In this document: piece by piece, positions 1-5,161 of the stretch
How positions within the stretch are numbered: position 1 is the first letter of the stretch
Layout: each line of letters begins with the position of its first letter
Assembly (NCBI GenBank): GCA_035506075.1
Contig: DATJQB010000486.1
Span: forward strand, 1 to 5,161
Reading direction: 5' to 3'
DNA length: 5,161 bases
Source of the DNA: UBA9647 sp035506075
GTDB lineage: Bacteria; Bacteroidota; Ignavibacteria; UBA10030
Position numbers and translations under genes: made by a program
Notes under the pieces: model-generated
Seen by the model: the letters and a program-made list of their open reading frames with translations, nothing else
Told to the model about the DNA's origin: nothing
Databases searched by the model: none

Positions 1-1
1 T

Positions 2-241
2 TCACTTAAACCAGCCTCGGGAGGAGGCCTTGAAATCCTGAGTGACGGCAAGGCCATTGGAACAGTGACACTGAGCGGCGTTCCGATCACTCTTAAACCC
101 GAGCCGTTCGGTCCCGGCTACTCACGTCTCGGCATCGCGCGCTTTCACGTGACTGCGGGATCAACTATAGGCTCCGCGGGAATCACAGTGCAGCTTACGG
201 GCGGGCCTGCTTACGAGTTCGTGATGGTGATCGAACCATAA
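2..241 (+). CDS. C-terminal end of an unrecognised protein (5' end outside window)
   Basis: An open frame runs from the window edge to a TAA at 239-241 and gives 79 residues ending in FVMVIEP. The reading is rich in Gly, Thr, Ser and Val, with alternating hydrophobic stretches (for example GTVTLSGVPITL and AGITVQLTGG), which suggests a beta-sandwich domain of a secreted or surface protein. It has no cysteine, no membrane segment and no motif I recognise. Its start and most of its length lie upstream, so no function can be assigned. A gap of more than 220 bases, a hairpin and an ECF-type promoter separate it from the next gene, so it probably belongs to a different transcription unit. I am confident the frame is coding from its composition and clean ending, but not of its role. 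Confidence 0.7.
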   Translation, partial: SLKPASGGGLEILSDGKAIGTVTLSGVPITLKPEPFGPGYSRLGIARFHVTAGSTIGSAGITVQLTGGPAYEFVMVIEP

Positions 242-255
242 TCGTCTCGACGTTG

Positions 256-288
256 GACGGGGCGTGTGGATCGCGGCTACGCCCCGTC
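256..288 (+). terminator. Perfect 10-bp hairpin after the first gene, possible terminator
   Basis: GACGGGGCGT at 256-265 is the exact reverse complement of ACGCCCCGTC at 279-288, with a 13-nt loop between them. It starts 15 bases after the stop codon of the first gene, where a transcription terminator is expected. The stem is GC-rich, but the following bases (TCCCACTCTCAT) do not form a T tract, so it is not a textbook intrinsic terminator. It could be a weak or factor-assisted terminator, or a 3'-end stabilising stem. The rest of the gap up to the promoter at 390 holds a small palindrome (CTCATATGAG, 296-305) and nothing else I can name. Confidence 0.4.
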
Positions 289-389
289 TCCCACTCTCAT
301 ATGAGTTCTGATCCGAAGTGTCCTCAACAAAAGACCAATGGCAACACTAACAGTGCCAGGCTAAAAGACCGAATCCGCTAAAGTTTTTT

Positions 390-417
390 GGAACAAAATC
401 GACTTCCAATCGTCTAA
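390..417 (+). promoter_or_regulatory. ECF-sigma-type promoter P1
   Basis: A -35-like GGAACAAAAT (390-399) is followed by a -10-like CGTCTAA (411-417), with 16 nt between GGAAC and CGTCT. This matches the general pattern for RpoE-like ECF sigma factors (GGAAC ... TCTAA). A second copy with the same two blocks and the same spacing lies at 1811-1838; 22 of the 28 positions are identical. Because an ECF sigma gene is encoded between the two copies, autoregulation is the natural inference. Transcription would start at about 422-426, which bears on the start codon of the following gene. Confidence 0.8.
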
Positions 418-456
418 TATATATGGGGTACGATCCGCCACTAACTGTGATTGGAC

Positions 457-464
457 AGGAAGGG
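457..464 (+). promoter_or_regulatory. Ribosome binding site that decides the start of the membrane protein
   Basis: AGGAAGGG lies just upstream of an in-frame GTG at 468; the AGGA part is 7 nt from it. The only upstream ATG in frame (423) sits on the predicted transcription start of P1 and has no SD site. The GTG at 468 is therefore the better start, leaving a leader of about 45 nt. Confidence 0.6.
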
Positions 465-467
465 CAG

Positions 468-1235
468 GTGAGGCGTCGCTCCGCTTCACATCAAATACGA
501 AGTTGGACAAGAGATGTGGCGCCTGTCATTGTTGTTTTGCTCGTGACCACTATATTCTCTTTCGTGCAAGTCGATTCTTCGGTTTTAAGCGTCTGTAAAG
601 CGCCATTGAGGTTTTTGCGCTTCGCGTTTCTCCTCTGCACACCCCTTTATATGCTGCCCAGGATCTACCGATTGATCAGTCGCAAGAAGGCGCCGGTTCT
701 GCTTAGGATAGAACATGCAGAAGCAATGAGAATTACTCCGGTGAAACAATGGATCTTCAGACCGTTTCAGGGGATCGGGATTGGGCTGCTTTTCGGCACG
801 AAGCTCATTTCCGTCCTCCAGCTGATTGCAGGACCAAGCGTAGGATCGTCTCTCCTGATACCGGAAGGACATTTTCAAACTGCACGCCTTCTCATGATCA
901 CCGCGATCACTATATTCGTTTCTCTCCTGCTGTCGACGCTCTGGACCCTTGATGACCTTGGCATACGGTACTACAACCGGAAGGACCAGGAAGTGAAGAT
1001 GCTCGGCAAATATGCAGGCACGCTCATGCCCGTCATTTTCGGCTTTTATGGCATACTCAATCTCCTTGCAAACTACCCGACAGTGGAGGGTTTGCTTTTT
1101 GTCTTCAAGATCATCGTCGTTCTCTATCCTCCCCTGGGCTTATTCGCCGTGCTGCACACCTACTTCGTAAGGAGCAGAAGAGTGCTCTTCATGGAGAACG
1201 ACCTGCAGGTAGGCGGGATCTGGCGGAAGGAATGA
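468..1235 (+). CDS. Six-TM inner-membrane protein of unknown function heading the sigma operon
   Basis: This encodes a 255-residue protein from GTG 468 (270 residues if ATG 423 were used). I count six likely transmembrane segments at about residues 17-35, 50-68, 102-122, 140-161, 182-202 and 209-232. The N-terminus (MRRRSASHQIR) and the C-terminal tail (VRSRRVLFMENDLQ) are both basic, consistent with both ends in the cytoplasm. There is no signal peptide and no catalytic motif I recognise, and I cannot place it in a family. It is the first gene after ECF-type promoter P1 and ends 10 nt before the sigma gene, so the two are almost certainly co-transcribed. Plausible roles, all inferred, are a membrane partner of the sigma/anti-sigma circuit or an envelope-stress effector. 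That the gene is real is well supported; its function is open. Confidence 0.85.
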   Translation: MRRRSASHQIRSWTRDVAPVIVVLLVTTIFSFVQVDSSVLSVCKAPLRFLRFAFLLCTPLYMLPRIYRLISRKKAPVLLRIEHAEAMRITPVKQWIFRPFQGIGIGLLFGTKLISVLQLIAGPSVGSSLLIPEGHFQTARLLMITAITIFVSLLLSTLWTLDDLGIRYYNRKDQEVKMLGKYAGTLMPVIFGFYGILNLLANYPTVEGLLFVFKIIVVLYPPLGLFAVLHTYFVRSRRVLFMENDLQVGGIWRKE

Positions 1236-1245
1236 GCAGGGAGCT

Positions 1246-1794
1246 ATGAGGCCCTTTGCTGATGATGCAGAATTGGCCAGGCGCTTCACGCAGGGCGATA
1301 TTTCAGCCTTCGCGGAATTGGTCCGCAAGTACCAGGACAGAATCTATAACCTCTGCCGCTACATGCTTCAGGATAGTGACGACGCCCGGGATGCGGCGCA
1401 AGAAGCATTGCTGAAGGCCTACGGCAAGATCAAGGAGTTCAGGGCCGACGCAGCCCTCTATTCGTGACTCTATCGTATCGCTGTCAACACCTGCCTCGAC
1501 TACAAGAAGAAAACCAGGCCGGACCAGCTTGAAGACGAGTCGCTGCTCAGTGACGTGGCATCGGCCGATCCTTCACCCGAGAGGCTCTATCAGTCAAAAG
1601 AGCTCAGCGACATTCTGCAGACTGCTCTCCAAAAACTCCCGGAGGAGATGAGGGCAGCTCTTGTACTCAGGAAGATCGAAGAGCTTTCCTATGAGGAGAT
1701 TGCAGAGGTGCTGCACATTTCTGTTGGCACGGTAAAATCGAGGATATCCAGAGCGCGGGATGATCTGCGGCGGCTCCTACGAGGAAAATTTTAG
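1246..1794 (+). pseudogene. ECF (RpoE-like) sigma factor with in-frame TGA at codon 74; possibly still functional
   Basis: Reading through one TGA gives a complete 182-residue ECF sigma-70 factor, a normal family length. Region 2 spans about residues 8-88, including ARRFTQGDISAFAELVRKY and AQEALLKAYGKIKEF. Region 4 spans about 115-180, ending in the helix-turn-helix LSYEEIAEVLHISVGTVKSR. The TGA (1465-1467) falls between ALYS and LYRIAVNTCLDY, exactly where relatives usually have Trp (…TWLYRIA). Nothing else is damaged: 108 sense codons follow without another stop or frameshift, ending at TAG 1792-1794. The start ATG 1246 has AGGGAG at 1238-1243, very close, and lies 10 nt after the previous gene, suggesting translational coupling. 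The 73-residue truncated product would lack the -10-binding part of region 2. A GTG at 1555 could restart a region-4-only fragment, but its SD is weak. Sequencing error, recent nonsense mutation and UGA readthrough as Trp all remain possible. Confidence 0.85.
1465..1467 (+). other. In-frame TGA replacing the conserved Trp codon of the sigma factor
   Basis: The codon context is TAT TCG TGA CTC TAT CGT. A single change, TGG to TGA, explains it. UGA followed by C is known as a relatively leaky stop context in bacteria, and misreading of UGA by tRNA-Trp would restore the expected residue. Selenocysteine is unlikely: I see no convincing SECIS-type hairpin just downstream, and the family has no Cys/Sec at this site. 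General recoding is unlikely, because TGA ends the genes at 1233-1235, 2792-2794 and 4761-4763. Confidence 0.9.
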
Positions 1795-1810
1795 GATGGC
1801 AAAAATATAT

Positions 1811-1838
1811 GGAACAAAATTAGTTTTCATTCGTCTAA
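1811..1838 (+). promoter_or_regulatory. ECF-sigma-type promoter P2, in front of the anti-sigma gene
   Basis: GGAACAAAAT (1811-1820) and CGTCTAA (1832-1838) are separated by the same 16-nt spacing as in P1. It sits in the 63-nt gap between the sigma gene and the anti-sigma gene. Transcription would start at about 1843-1846, right at the SD of the next gene, giving a very short leader of about 12-15 nt. Most differences from P1 are transitions inside the spacer, while both recognition blocks are unchanged, which points to selection on the blocks. It would drive the anti-sigma factor, the sensor and the ABC transporter genes. Confidence 0.8.
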
Positions 1839-1844
1839 CCATAT

Positions 1845-1852
1845 GGAGGGAG
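1845..1852 (+). promoter_or_regulatory. Strong ribosome binding site for the anti-sigma gene
   Basis: GGAGGGAG is placed so that GGAGG is 8 nt before the ATG at 1858. The in-frame ATG at 1843 overlaps this site and the predicted P2 transcription start, so 1858 is the real start. The protein then begins MKCSEV, the usual N-terminus of zinc-finger anti-sigma factors. Confidence 0.8.
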
Positions 1853-1857
1853 AAACA

Positions 1858-2331
1858 ATGAAGTGTTCAGAGGTAAAAGAATTAATCTCCCGGTATGTTG
1901 ATGATGACCTCGGCCCGGATGAACGAGAGGCGTTCACCCTGCATGTCCGGGATTGCGCAGGCTGCAGAACGGAACTTGGAGAGATCCAGGCGCTCGATAC
2001 CCTCTTCGCCTCTGCCGAGAGATTCACAGCACCCCCCGGTTTCGCGACGAGAGTCCTGGCACATCTGGGAGAACAGCAACGTTCAACCTTCTGGAGTTTT
2101 CTTGCGTTCCACCGGACCTTGTTTCGCGCGGCGGAGCTCGTGCTGGCTCTCGTTGTCTTCGTGATCGGCGTTGTCTCGGGCAATGTATTGATGACAGGCA
2201 GAACGTCCGAAAAGCAGATGGTTCTGGCAAATGTGCAAACATCCTTTTCACTCGATCTCTTTCAGGCCACACCTCCGGGTTCAGTTGGAGGTGCGTATGT
2301 AAGTCTGGTGGGGGCAGCTGATGAGAGATAA
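1858..2331 (+). CDS. Membrane-anchored zinc-finger (ZAS) anti-sigma factor
   Basis: This encodes a 157-residue protein. The N-terminal cytoplasmic domain carries the ZAS motif H29-x3-C33-x2-C36, with Cys3 as the likely fourth zinc ligand. The surrounding pattern (ELISRYVDDDLGPDEREAFTLHV) is typical of the family, whose members bind and hold an ECF sigma factor. One transmembrane helix follows at about residues 90-113, and a short C-terminal tail of about 45 residues should lie in the periplasm. It sits directly downstream of the ECF sigma gene, its expected partner, but has its own ECF-type promoter. Its last 11 bases overlap the next gene. The short periplasmic tail suggests that sensing is delegated to the neighbouring periplasmic protein (inference). 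The family call is strong; the signal is unknown. Confidence 0.92.
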   Translation: MKCSEVKELISRYVDDDLGPDEREAFTLHVRDCAGCRTELGEIQALDTLFASAERFTAPPGFATRVLAHLGEQQRSTFWSFLAFHRTLFRAAELVLALVVFVIGVVSGNVLMTGRTSEKQMVLANVQTSFSLDLFQATPPGSVGGAYVSLVGAADER

Positions 2332-2794
2332 CGTTATAAAGTATCTTCTGATTGTCTCCGTGATCCTCAATCTGTCCTTTCTGGGTGGTGCCGGCTTCAC
2401 CTATTACAAGCAGTCGACTTCTCGACACCCACAGACCATGCATGAGCTTCACATGGGGGGCGCTCATCTCTTCCAGAACCTCGCACTTAGACCGGAACAA
2501 CTGAAGACGTTCCAGGAAAAGGCGTTGCCCTTTCACGAACAGATGATGAAGAAACGAGAGGAAGTCGATAGCCTGAGAGGCACGCTCTTTGGCCTCATGC
2601 GTGCCGACCATCCGGACGAGAAGGCAATCGAAGCTACGATAACCAAGATCGGCACAACACAGCAGGAGATGCAGAAGACGGTCGTTGCCCACATGCTTGA
2701 GTTCAAGTCGATGCTCAATACAGAACAGCAGAAAAAGTTTCTCGACATGATCAAGGGCGCTATGGCGCAGCAGCAGCAGGCTATGTGCCCCTGA
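2321..2794 (+). CDS. Periplasmic LTxxQ-type sensor (Spy/CpxP/CnrX-like, heavy-metal resistance family)
   Basis: This encodes a 157-residue protein with one N-terminal hydrophobic segment (about 7-28), acting as a membrane anchor or signal, then a mostly helical periplasmic domain. Two LxxxQ motifs, LRPEQ (56-60) and LNTEQ (132-136), match the paired LTxxQ signature of the Spy/CpxP and CnrX/ZraP-like families. The region just after the anchor is rich in His and Met (H36, M40, H41, H44, M45, H49), and the C-terminus is Gln/Met-rich with a Cys (MAQQQQAMCP). Members act as periplasmic chaperones or metal sensors that control envelope stress responses. The start ATG 2321 overlaps the anti-sigma gene by 11 nt, with a G-rich SD (GGTGGGGG, 2307-2314), so the two are translationally linked. 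By analogy with CnrX it may transmit the signal to the anti-sigma factor. Metal binding is inferred from composition only. Confidence 0.85.
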   Translation: MRDNVIKYLLIVSVILNLSFLGGAGFTYYKQSTSRHPQTMHELHMGGAHLFQNLALRPEQLKTFQEKALPFHEQMMKKREEVDSLRGTLFGLMRADHPDEKAIEATITKIGTTQQEMQKTVVAHMLEFKSMLNTEQQKKFLDMIKGAMAQQQQAMCP

Positions 2795-2851
2795 CGACGG
2801 GCATCAAGCAACAGCCGGATAGAAGTCACATCGATTCAACGGAGGATTTGC

Positions 2852-4102
2852 ATGAGTCTGCACTACTTACTCAATGAACTGTACTACCAGAGACGGAGAA
2901 CCCTTGCGGCTATTGTGGGGCTCTCGATCGGGATAGCTCTCTTGATCGTGCTCAATGCCCTCTCCTCCGCATATCGTCAGGCCGCCCGGGCGCCTCTTGC
3001 AGAGATCGGTGCCGACGTTACGGTCCAGAGGCCGGGAGATGTTCCCAAAGACCTTGCGGGTGTGGTTTTCCCCTGTTCGGCGGTTACCATCCGCGATGAT
3101 CAGGTGAAAAAGATCAGTGGACTCCCCGGGGTCAGGGGTATAGGTAAAGCAGTTTTGCTCTGGGTCTTTGATCCCAACAGGGCCTGGATCGTGCTCGGGG
3201 TCGAACAGCAGAACAACGTAGGTCCTGCCGTGCTCCGCTCCGCAGTCACTGACGGCCGTTTCCTGGAGGAGGGTAAATCGGAAGCCCTTGTGGAAGTCGG
3301 CTATGCCCGGCAGTTCAATATCAAAGTCGGCGATAGCATAACGATTGCGAAGAACACATTTCCCGTAGTCGGTCTTCTGGACGCTTCGCGTGCCGCGAAG
3401 ATAGCTGTCGGGAATGTCTATATACCCCTGACGGAAGCGCAGAAGATGGCTGCCTCCTCTGCCGGCGTCCAGTCTGTCTCCCCGTTCAACCCGGCTGATA
3501 TCAATCTCCTTTTCATCAAGGCCGACCAGGAGCAGATCACCGGTCTGGCCGCAAGTTTGAAAACGATCGTCGACAAGAAGGCTACTATCGGTACGCCCGA
3601 CTCTTTCCTCAAGCTCCTCGGCAGTCTCTTTGCGCTTTCCGATAAGTTCACGATGGCAGCGTCCCTGATTGCCATCATTGTTGCCGTGCTCATAGCCTTC
3701 AAGACCATGGCGGGTAACATCGCTGAACGGGCCCGTGAAATAGGAGTACTGAAAGCCGTAGGCTGGACCAACCGCAATGTGGTGAGCCAGCTTCTGGCCG
3801 AATCGGTAATCCAGTGTTTCCTTGCCGGTGTTCTGGGACTAGTGATCGCGATCGTTGCAGCCTATGGTCTTTCATTCATGAGGGTGAACATCCCTATTCC
3901 CTGGGATATGGCACCCACACCCCATTTCTTACCCGGGGGCGGCGACCAGATCTTCAAGACGCTCCGTCTTCCCGTACATATACCGTTTATGCTGGCCTGC
4001 TTTGGTATTCTCCTCTCTGTTGTCATAGGTGGAGTGACCGGAGCGCTGCTCGGCAGAAGCATTTCAAAAATCAAACCCTCGGAGGTTTTGCGACATGAAT
4101 AA
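2852..4102 (+). CDS. ABC transporter permease, FtsX/MacB-type
   Basis: This encodes a 416-residue inner-membrane protein with the MacB/LolC topology: TM1 at about 17-40, a periplasmic domain of about 225 residues (41-265), then TM2 (about 268-287), TM3 (about 318-342) and TM4 (about 377-400). The FtsX hallmark ERAREIGVLKAVGWTNRNVV (292-311) follows TM2, and the C-terminus (SKIKPSEVLRHE) is the usual ending of these permeases. The loop between TM3 and TM4 is about 35 residues with many Pro and Gly, which seems long for the family. Such permeases act as dimers with a separate ATPase, here the next gene. Unlike MacB itself there is no fused ATPase domain. A strong SD (GGAGGA, 2841-2846) precedes the ATG. 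No promoter or terminator is visible in the 57-nt gap upstream, so it should be transcribed from P2. The substrate is unknown. Confidence 0.93.
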   Translation: MSLHYLLNELYYQRRRTLAAIVGLSIGIALLIVLNALSSAYRQAARAPLAEIGADVTVQRPGDVPKDLAGVVFPCSAVTIRDDQVKKISGLPGVRGIGKAVLLWVFDPNRAWIVLGVEQQNNVGPAVLRSAVTDGRFLEEGKSEALVEVGYARQFNIKVGDSITIAKNTFPVVGLLDASRAAKIAVGNVYIPLTEAQKMAASSAGVQSVSPFNPADINLLFIKADQEQITGLAASLKTIVDKKATIGTPDSFLKLLGSLFALSDKFTMAASLIAIIVAVLIAFKTMAGNIAERAREIGVLKAVGWTNRNVVSQLLAESVIQCFLAGVLGLVIAIVAAYGLSFMRVNIPIPWDMAPTPHFLPGGGDQIFKTLRLPVHIPFMLACFGILLSVVIGGVTGALLGRSISKIKPSEVLRHE

Positions 4103-4763
4103 CGGAACAATCTTAACAGGCAAAGCTCTTACGAAGAAGTATGGTGATCTCGCCGTGGTGAAGAATGTCTCGATCTCGATCGACAAAGGTGAGTTCGTCT
4201 GTCTCGTGGGTAAATCGGGGTGCGGCAAGACCACGCTCCTTTCCTTGCTCTCCGGACTGGAACGTCCCACGGCCGGTCAGGTGATACTCAACGGCAAAGA
4301 GATCACCAGCGCAACCGAAGATGATCTGGCGCTCTTCCGCAGGGAGAACGTCGGCTTCATCTTCCAGTCATTCAACCTGATCCCGACGCTCTCCGCATGG
4401 GAGAACGTGGCCCTGCCGCTTTTTCCGGTGAAGACCATGAATGGAGAACGGGAGAAGCGCGCCCTCGAGATCCTCGATAAGATGGAAATGGGGCACCGCA
4501 CGGAGCACCTCCCTTCAGCCCTTTCCGGAGGAGAGAAGCAACGGGTGGCCATCGCTCGGGCTCTCATCAACAACCCGAAGGTTCTCTTTGCGGATGAGCC
4601 GACCGGTAATCTGGATTCAGCCACGGGGGATGCGATCATGGAGATCCTGAACAGGCTCCACACCCAGGAAGGAGTTGCCATTCTCATGGTGACCCACGAA
4701 GTCGAACTCGCAAAAACAGCGGACCGTTTGATCCGCATGCATGATGGAGAGGTGATAGCATGA
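4095..4763 (+). CDS. ABC transporter ATP-binding protein, MacB/LolD family
   Basis: This encodes a 222-residue ATPase with every canonical motif in place: Walker A GKSGCGKTT (39-47), Q-loop Gln91 in FIFQSFNL, signature LSGGEKQR (143-150), Walker B VLFADEP with catalytic Glu168, D-loop (GNLD, 171-174) and H-loop His201 in VTHE. Length and motif wording fit the LolD/MacB subfamily that partners FtsX-type permeases. The ATG overlaps the permease gene by 8 nt and its SD GGAGG (4081-4085) lies inside that gene, so the two are translationally coupled and form one transporter. It energises the permease from the cytoplasm, probably as a dimer. No membrane-fusion protein or outer-membrane channel gene is seen in the window, so whether this is a tripartite pump or a lipoprotein/peptide mover stays open. 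Confidence 0.95.
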   Translation: MNNGTILTGKALTKKYGDLAVVKNVSISIDKGEFVCLVGKSGCGKTTLLSLLSGLERPTAGQVILNGKEITSATEDDLALFRRENVGFIFQSFNLIPTLSAWENVALPLFPVKTMNGEREKRALEILDKMEMGHRTEHLPSALSGGEKQRVAIARALINNPKVLFADEPTGNLDSATGDAIMEILNRLHTQEGVAILMVTHEVELAKTADRLIRMHDGEVIA

Positions 4764-5161
4764 AAAAGATTATTGTTTCCTTGTTTGTTCTGGTTTTCCT
4801 CTGCTTTGGTTTGAGCGCTCATGCCTCCGCCAAGCCGACCAAGATCGACGTACTGTACATGAACCATGGCCCCCTGATGGATACGATTAACAAAATGAAA
4901 ACGATTTTCTCCGGCTACGGAGACAAGCTCGTTGTATCTTGGTACGACTTCGACTCGCCTGATGGCGAGAAGTTCATGGCAAGCAAGGGGATAAAACAGC
5001 ATGTACCCCTCGTGATCTGGATTGACGGCAATCCGAAGGCCGCGCTGGGCGCGAAAGAAGTGACGTTTGCGGGTTTCCCGACCGGGTCCGGGCCCGCCTT
5101 CTTCCAGGGCAAGTGGACTATGGATGATCTCAAGGCGGCTCTTGACCAGTCAACCGCAAAA
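4760..5161 (+). CDS. Secreted protein with possible thioredoxin-like fold, lacking CxxC (3' end outside window)
   Basis: The start ATG overlaps the ATPase stop (ATGA), with an SD GAGGTGA at 4749-4755. The frame stays open to the window edge, giving 134 residues. Residues 1-22 form a clear signal peptide (KK, hydrophobic core, cleavage near AHA or ASA), so the product is periplasmic or exported. The mature part has the order expected of a thioredoxin-like fold: a strand KIDVLYM, then a loop and helix MNHGPLMDTINKM where the active site would be, a strand KLVVSWYDFDS, a helix EKFMASKGI, and VPLVIWIDG with a Pro at the cis-proline position. The active-site cysteines are absent (NHGP in place of CxxC) and the mature part seen has no Cys at all, so it is probably not a redox enzyme. 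Its coupling to the ABC genes suggests a substrate-binding or accessory role. The fold assignment is tentative. Confidence 0.8.
   Translation, partial: MKKIIVSLFVLVFLCFGLSAHASAKPTKIDVLYMNHGPLMDTINKMKTIFSGYGDKLVVSWYDFDSPDGEKFMASKGIKQHVPLVIWIDGNPKAALGAKEVTFAGFPTGSGPAFFQGKWTMDDLKAALDQSTAK

Noticed and set aside
339..358. Short hairpin TGGCA ... TGCCA upstream of P1 as an operator or terminator
   Set aside because: Only 5 paired bases with a 10-nt loop, no T tract and no second copy; too weak to call.
1465..1467. Selenocysteine insertion at the sigma-factor TGA
   Set aside because: No convincing SECIS-like hairpin directly downstream, and the family has Trp rather than Cys at this position.
1246..1794. 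Natural split sigma factor (separate region 2 and region 4 proteins, as in SigO/RsoA)
   Set aside because: The break is inside region 2, before the -10-binding helix, and the sequence between the stop and the GTG at 1555 still encodes good region 2.4, so the fragments are not sensible domains.
1246..1794. Alternative genetic code with TGA as Trp
   Set aside because: Neighbouring genes end in TGA at 1233-1235, 2792-2794 and 4761-4763 and use TGG for Trp.
2024..2692. Long reverse-strand open frame across the anti-sigma and sensor genes
   Set aside because: It is antisense to two clearly recognisable, overlapping genes, has no family resemblance and appears to be a by-product of their codon usage.
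4760..4820. Lipoprotein signal (Cys15 in the leader of the secreted protein)
   Set aside because: VFLC within the hydrophobic core does not fit the lipobox, and a normal signal peptidase I site (AHA/ASA) follows.
4277..5002. Long reverse-strand open frame across the ATPase and secreted-protein genes
   Set aside because: It lies opposite an unmistakable ABC ATPase; the translated product is low-complexity Ser/Arg-rich and resembles no protein I know.
1..5161. CRISPR array, tRNA/rRNA genes, insertion sequences or attachment sites
   Set aside because: No regularly spaced repeats, transposase frames, terminal inverted repeats or tRNA-like cloverleafs were seen; the only notable repeat is the promoter pair.

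Overview
The window reads as one strand of a Gram-negative bacterial chromosome. It has moderately GC-rich genes packed on the + strand, strong Shine-Dalgarno (SD) sites (GGAGG type), an ECF sigma/zinc anti-sigma pair, an LTxxQ-type periplasmic protein and a MacB/LolD-type ABC exporter. The sequence does not fix the phylum. A deltaproteobacterium-like or Nitrospirota-like host would fit, but that is a guess. TGA is used as a normal stop by three genes and TGG as Trp, so the standard bacterial code applies.

Layout: (1) 2-241, the C-terminal 79 residues of an unrecognised, probably beta-rich protein, followed by a hairpin that may end its transcript. (2) 390-417, an ECF-type promoter (P1). (3) 468-1235, a six-TM membrane protein of unknown function that heads the operon. 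(4) 1246-1794, an RpoE-like ECF sigma factor whose otherwise intact frame is broken by a TGA exactly where the family usually has Trp. (5) 1811-1838, a second, near-identical ECF-type promoter (P2). (6) 1858-2331, a membrane-anchored zinc-finger anti-sigma factor. (7) 2321-2794, a Spy/CpxP/CnrX-like periplasmic sensor. (8) 2852-4102 and 4095-4763, the permease and ATPase of a MacB/LolD-type ABC transporter. (9) 4760-5161 and beyond, a secreted protein with a possible thioredoxin-like fold but no cysteine pair.

How the genes probably work together (inference): the periplasmic sensor and the anti-sigma factor hold the sigma factor inactive until an envelope signal arrives, perhaps metal or misfolded protein. 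The freed sigma factor then activates P1 (membrane protein plus sigma itself) and P2 (anti-sigma, sensor, ABC exporter, secreted protein). This resembles cnrYXH-type logic from Cupriavidus, but wired to an ABC exporter rather than an RND pump. The two matching promoters, both with GGAAC-N16-CGTCTAA, are the strongest regulatory evidence. The in-frame TGA in the sigma gene is the main puzzle: sequencing error, recent inactivation or leaky UGA readthrough.
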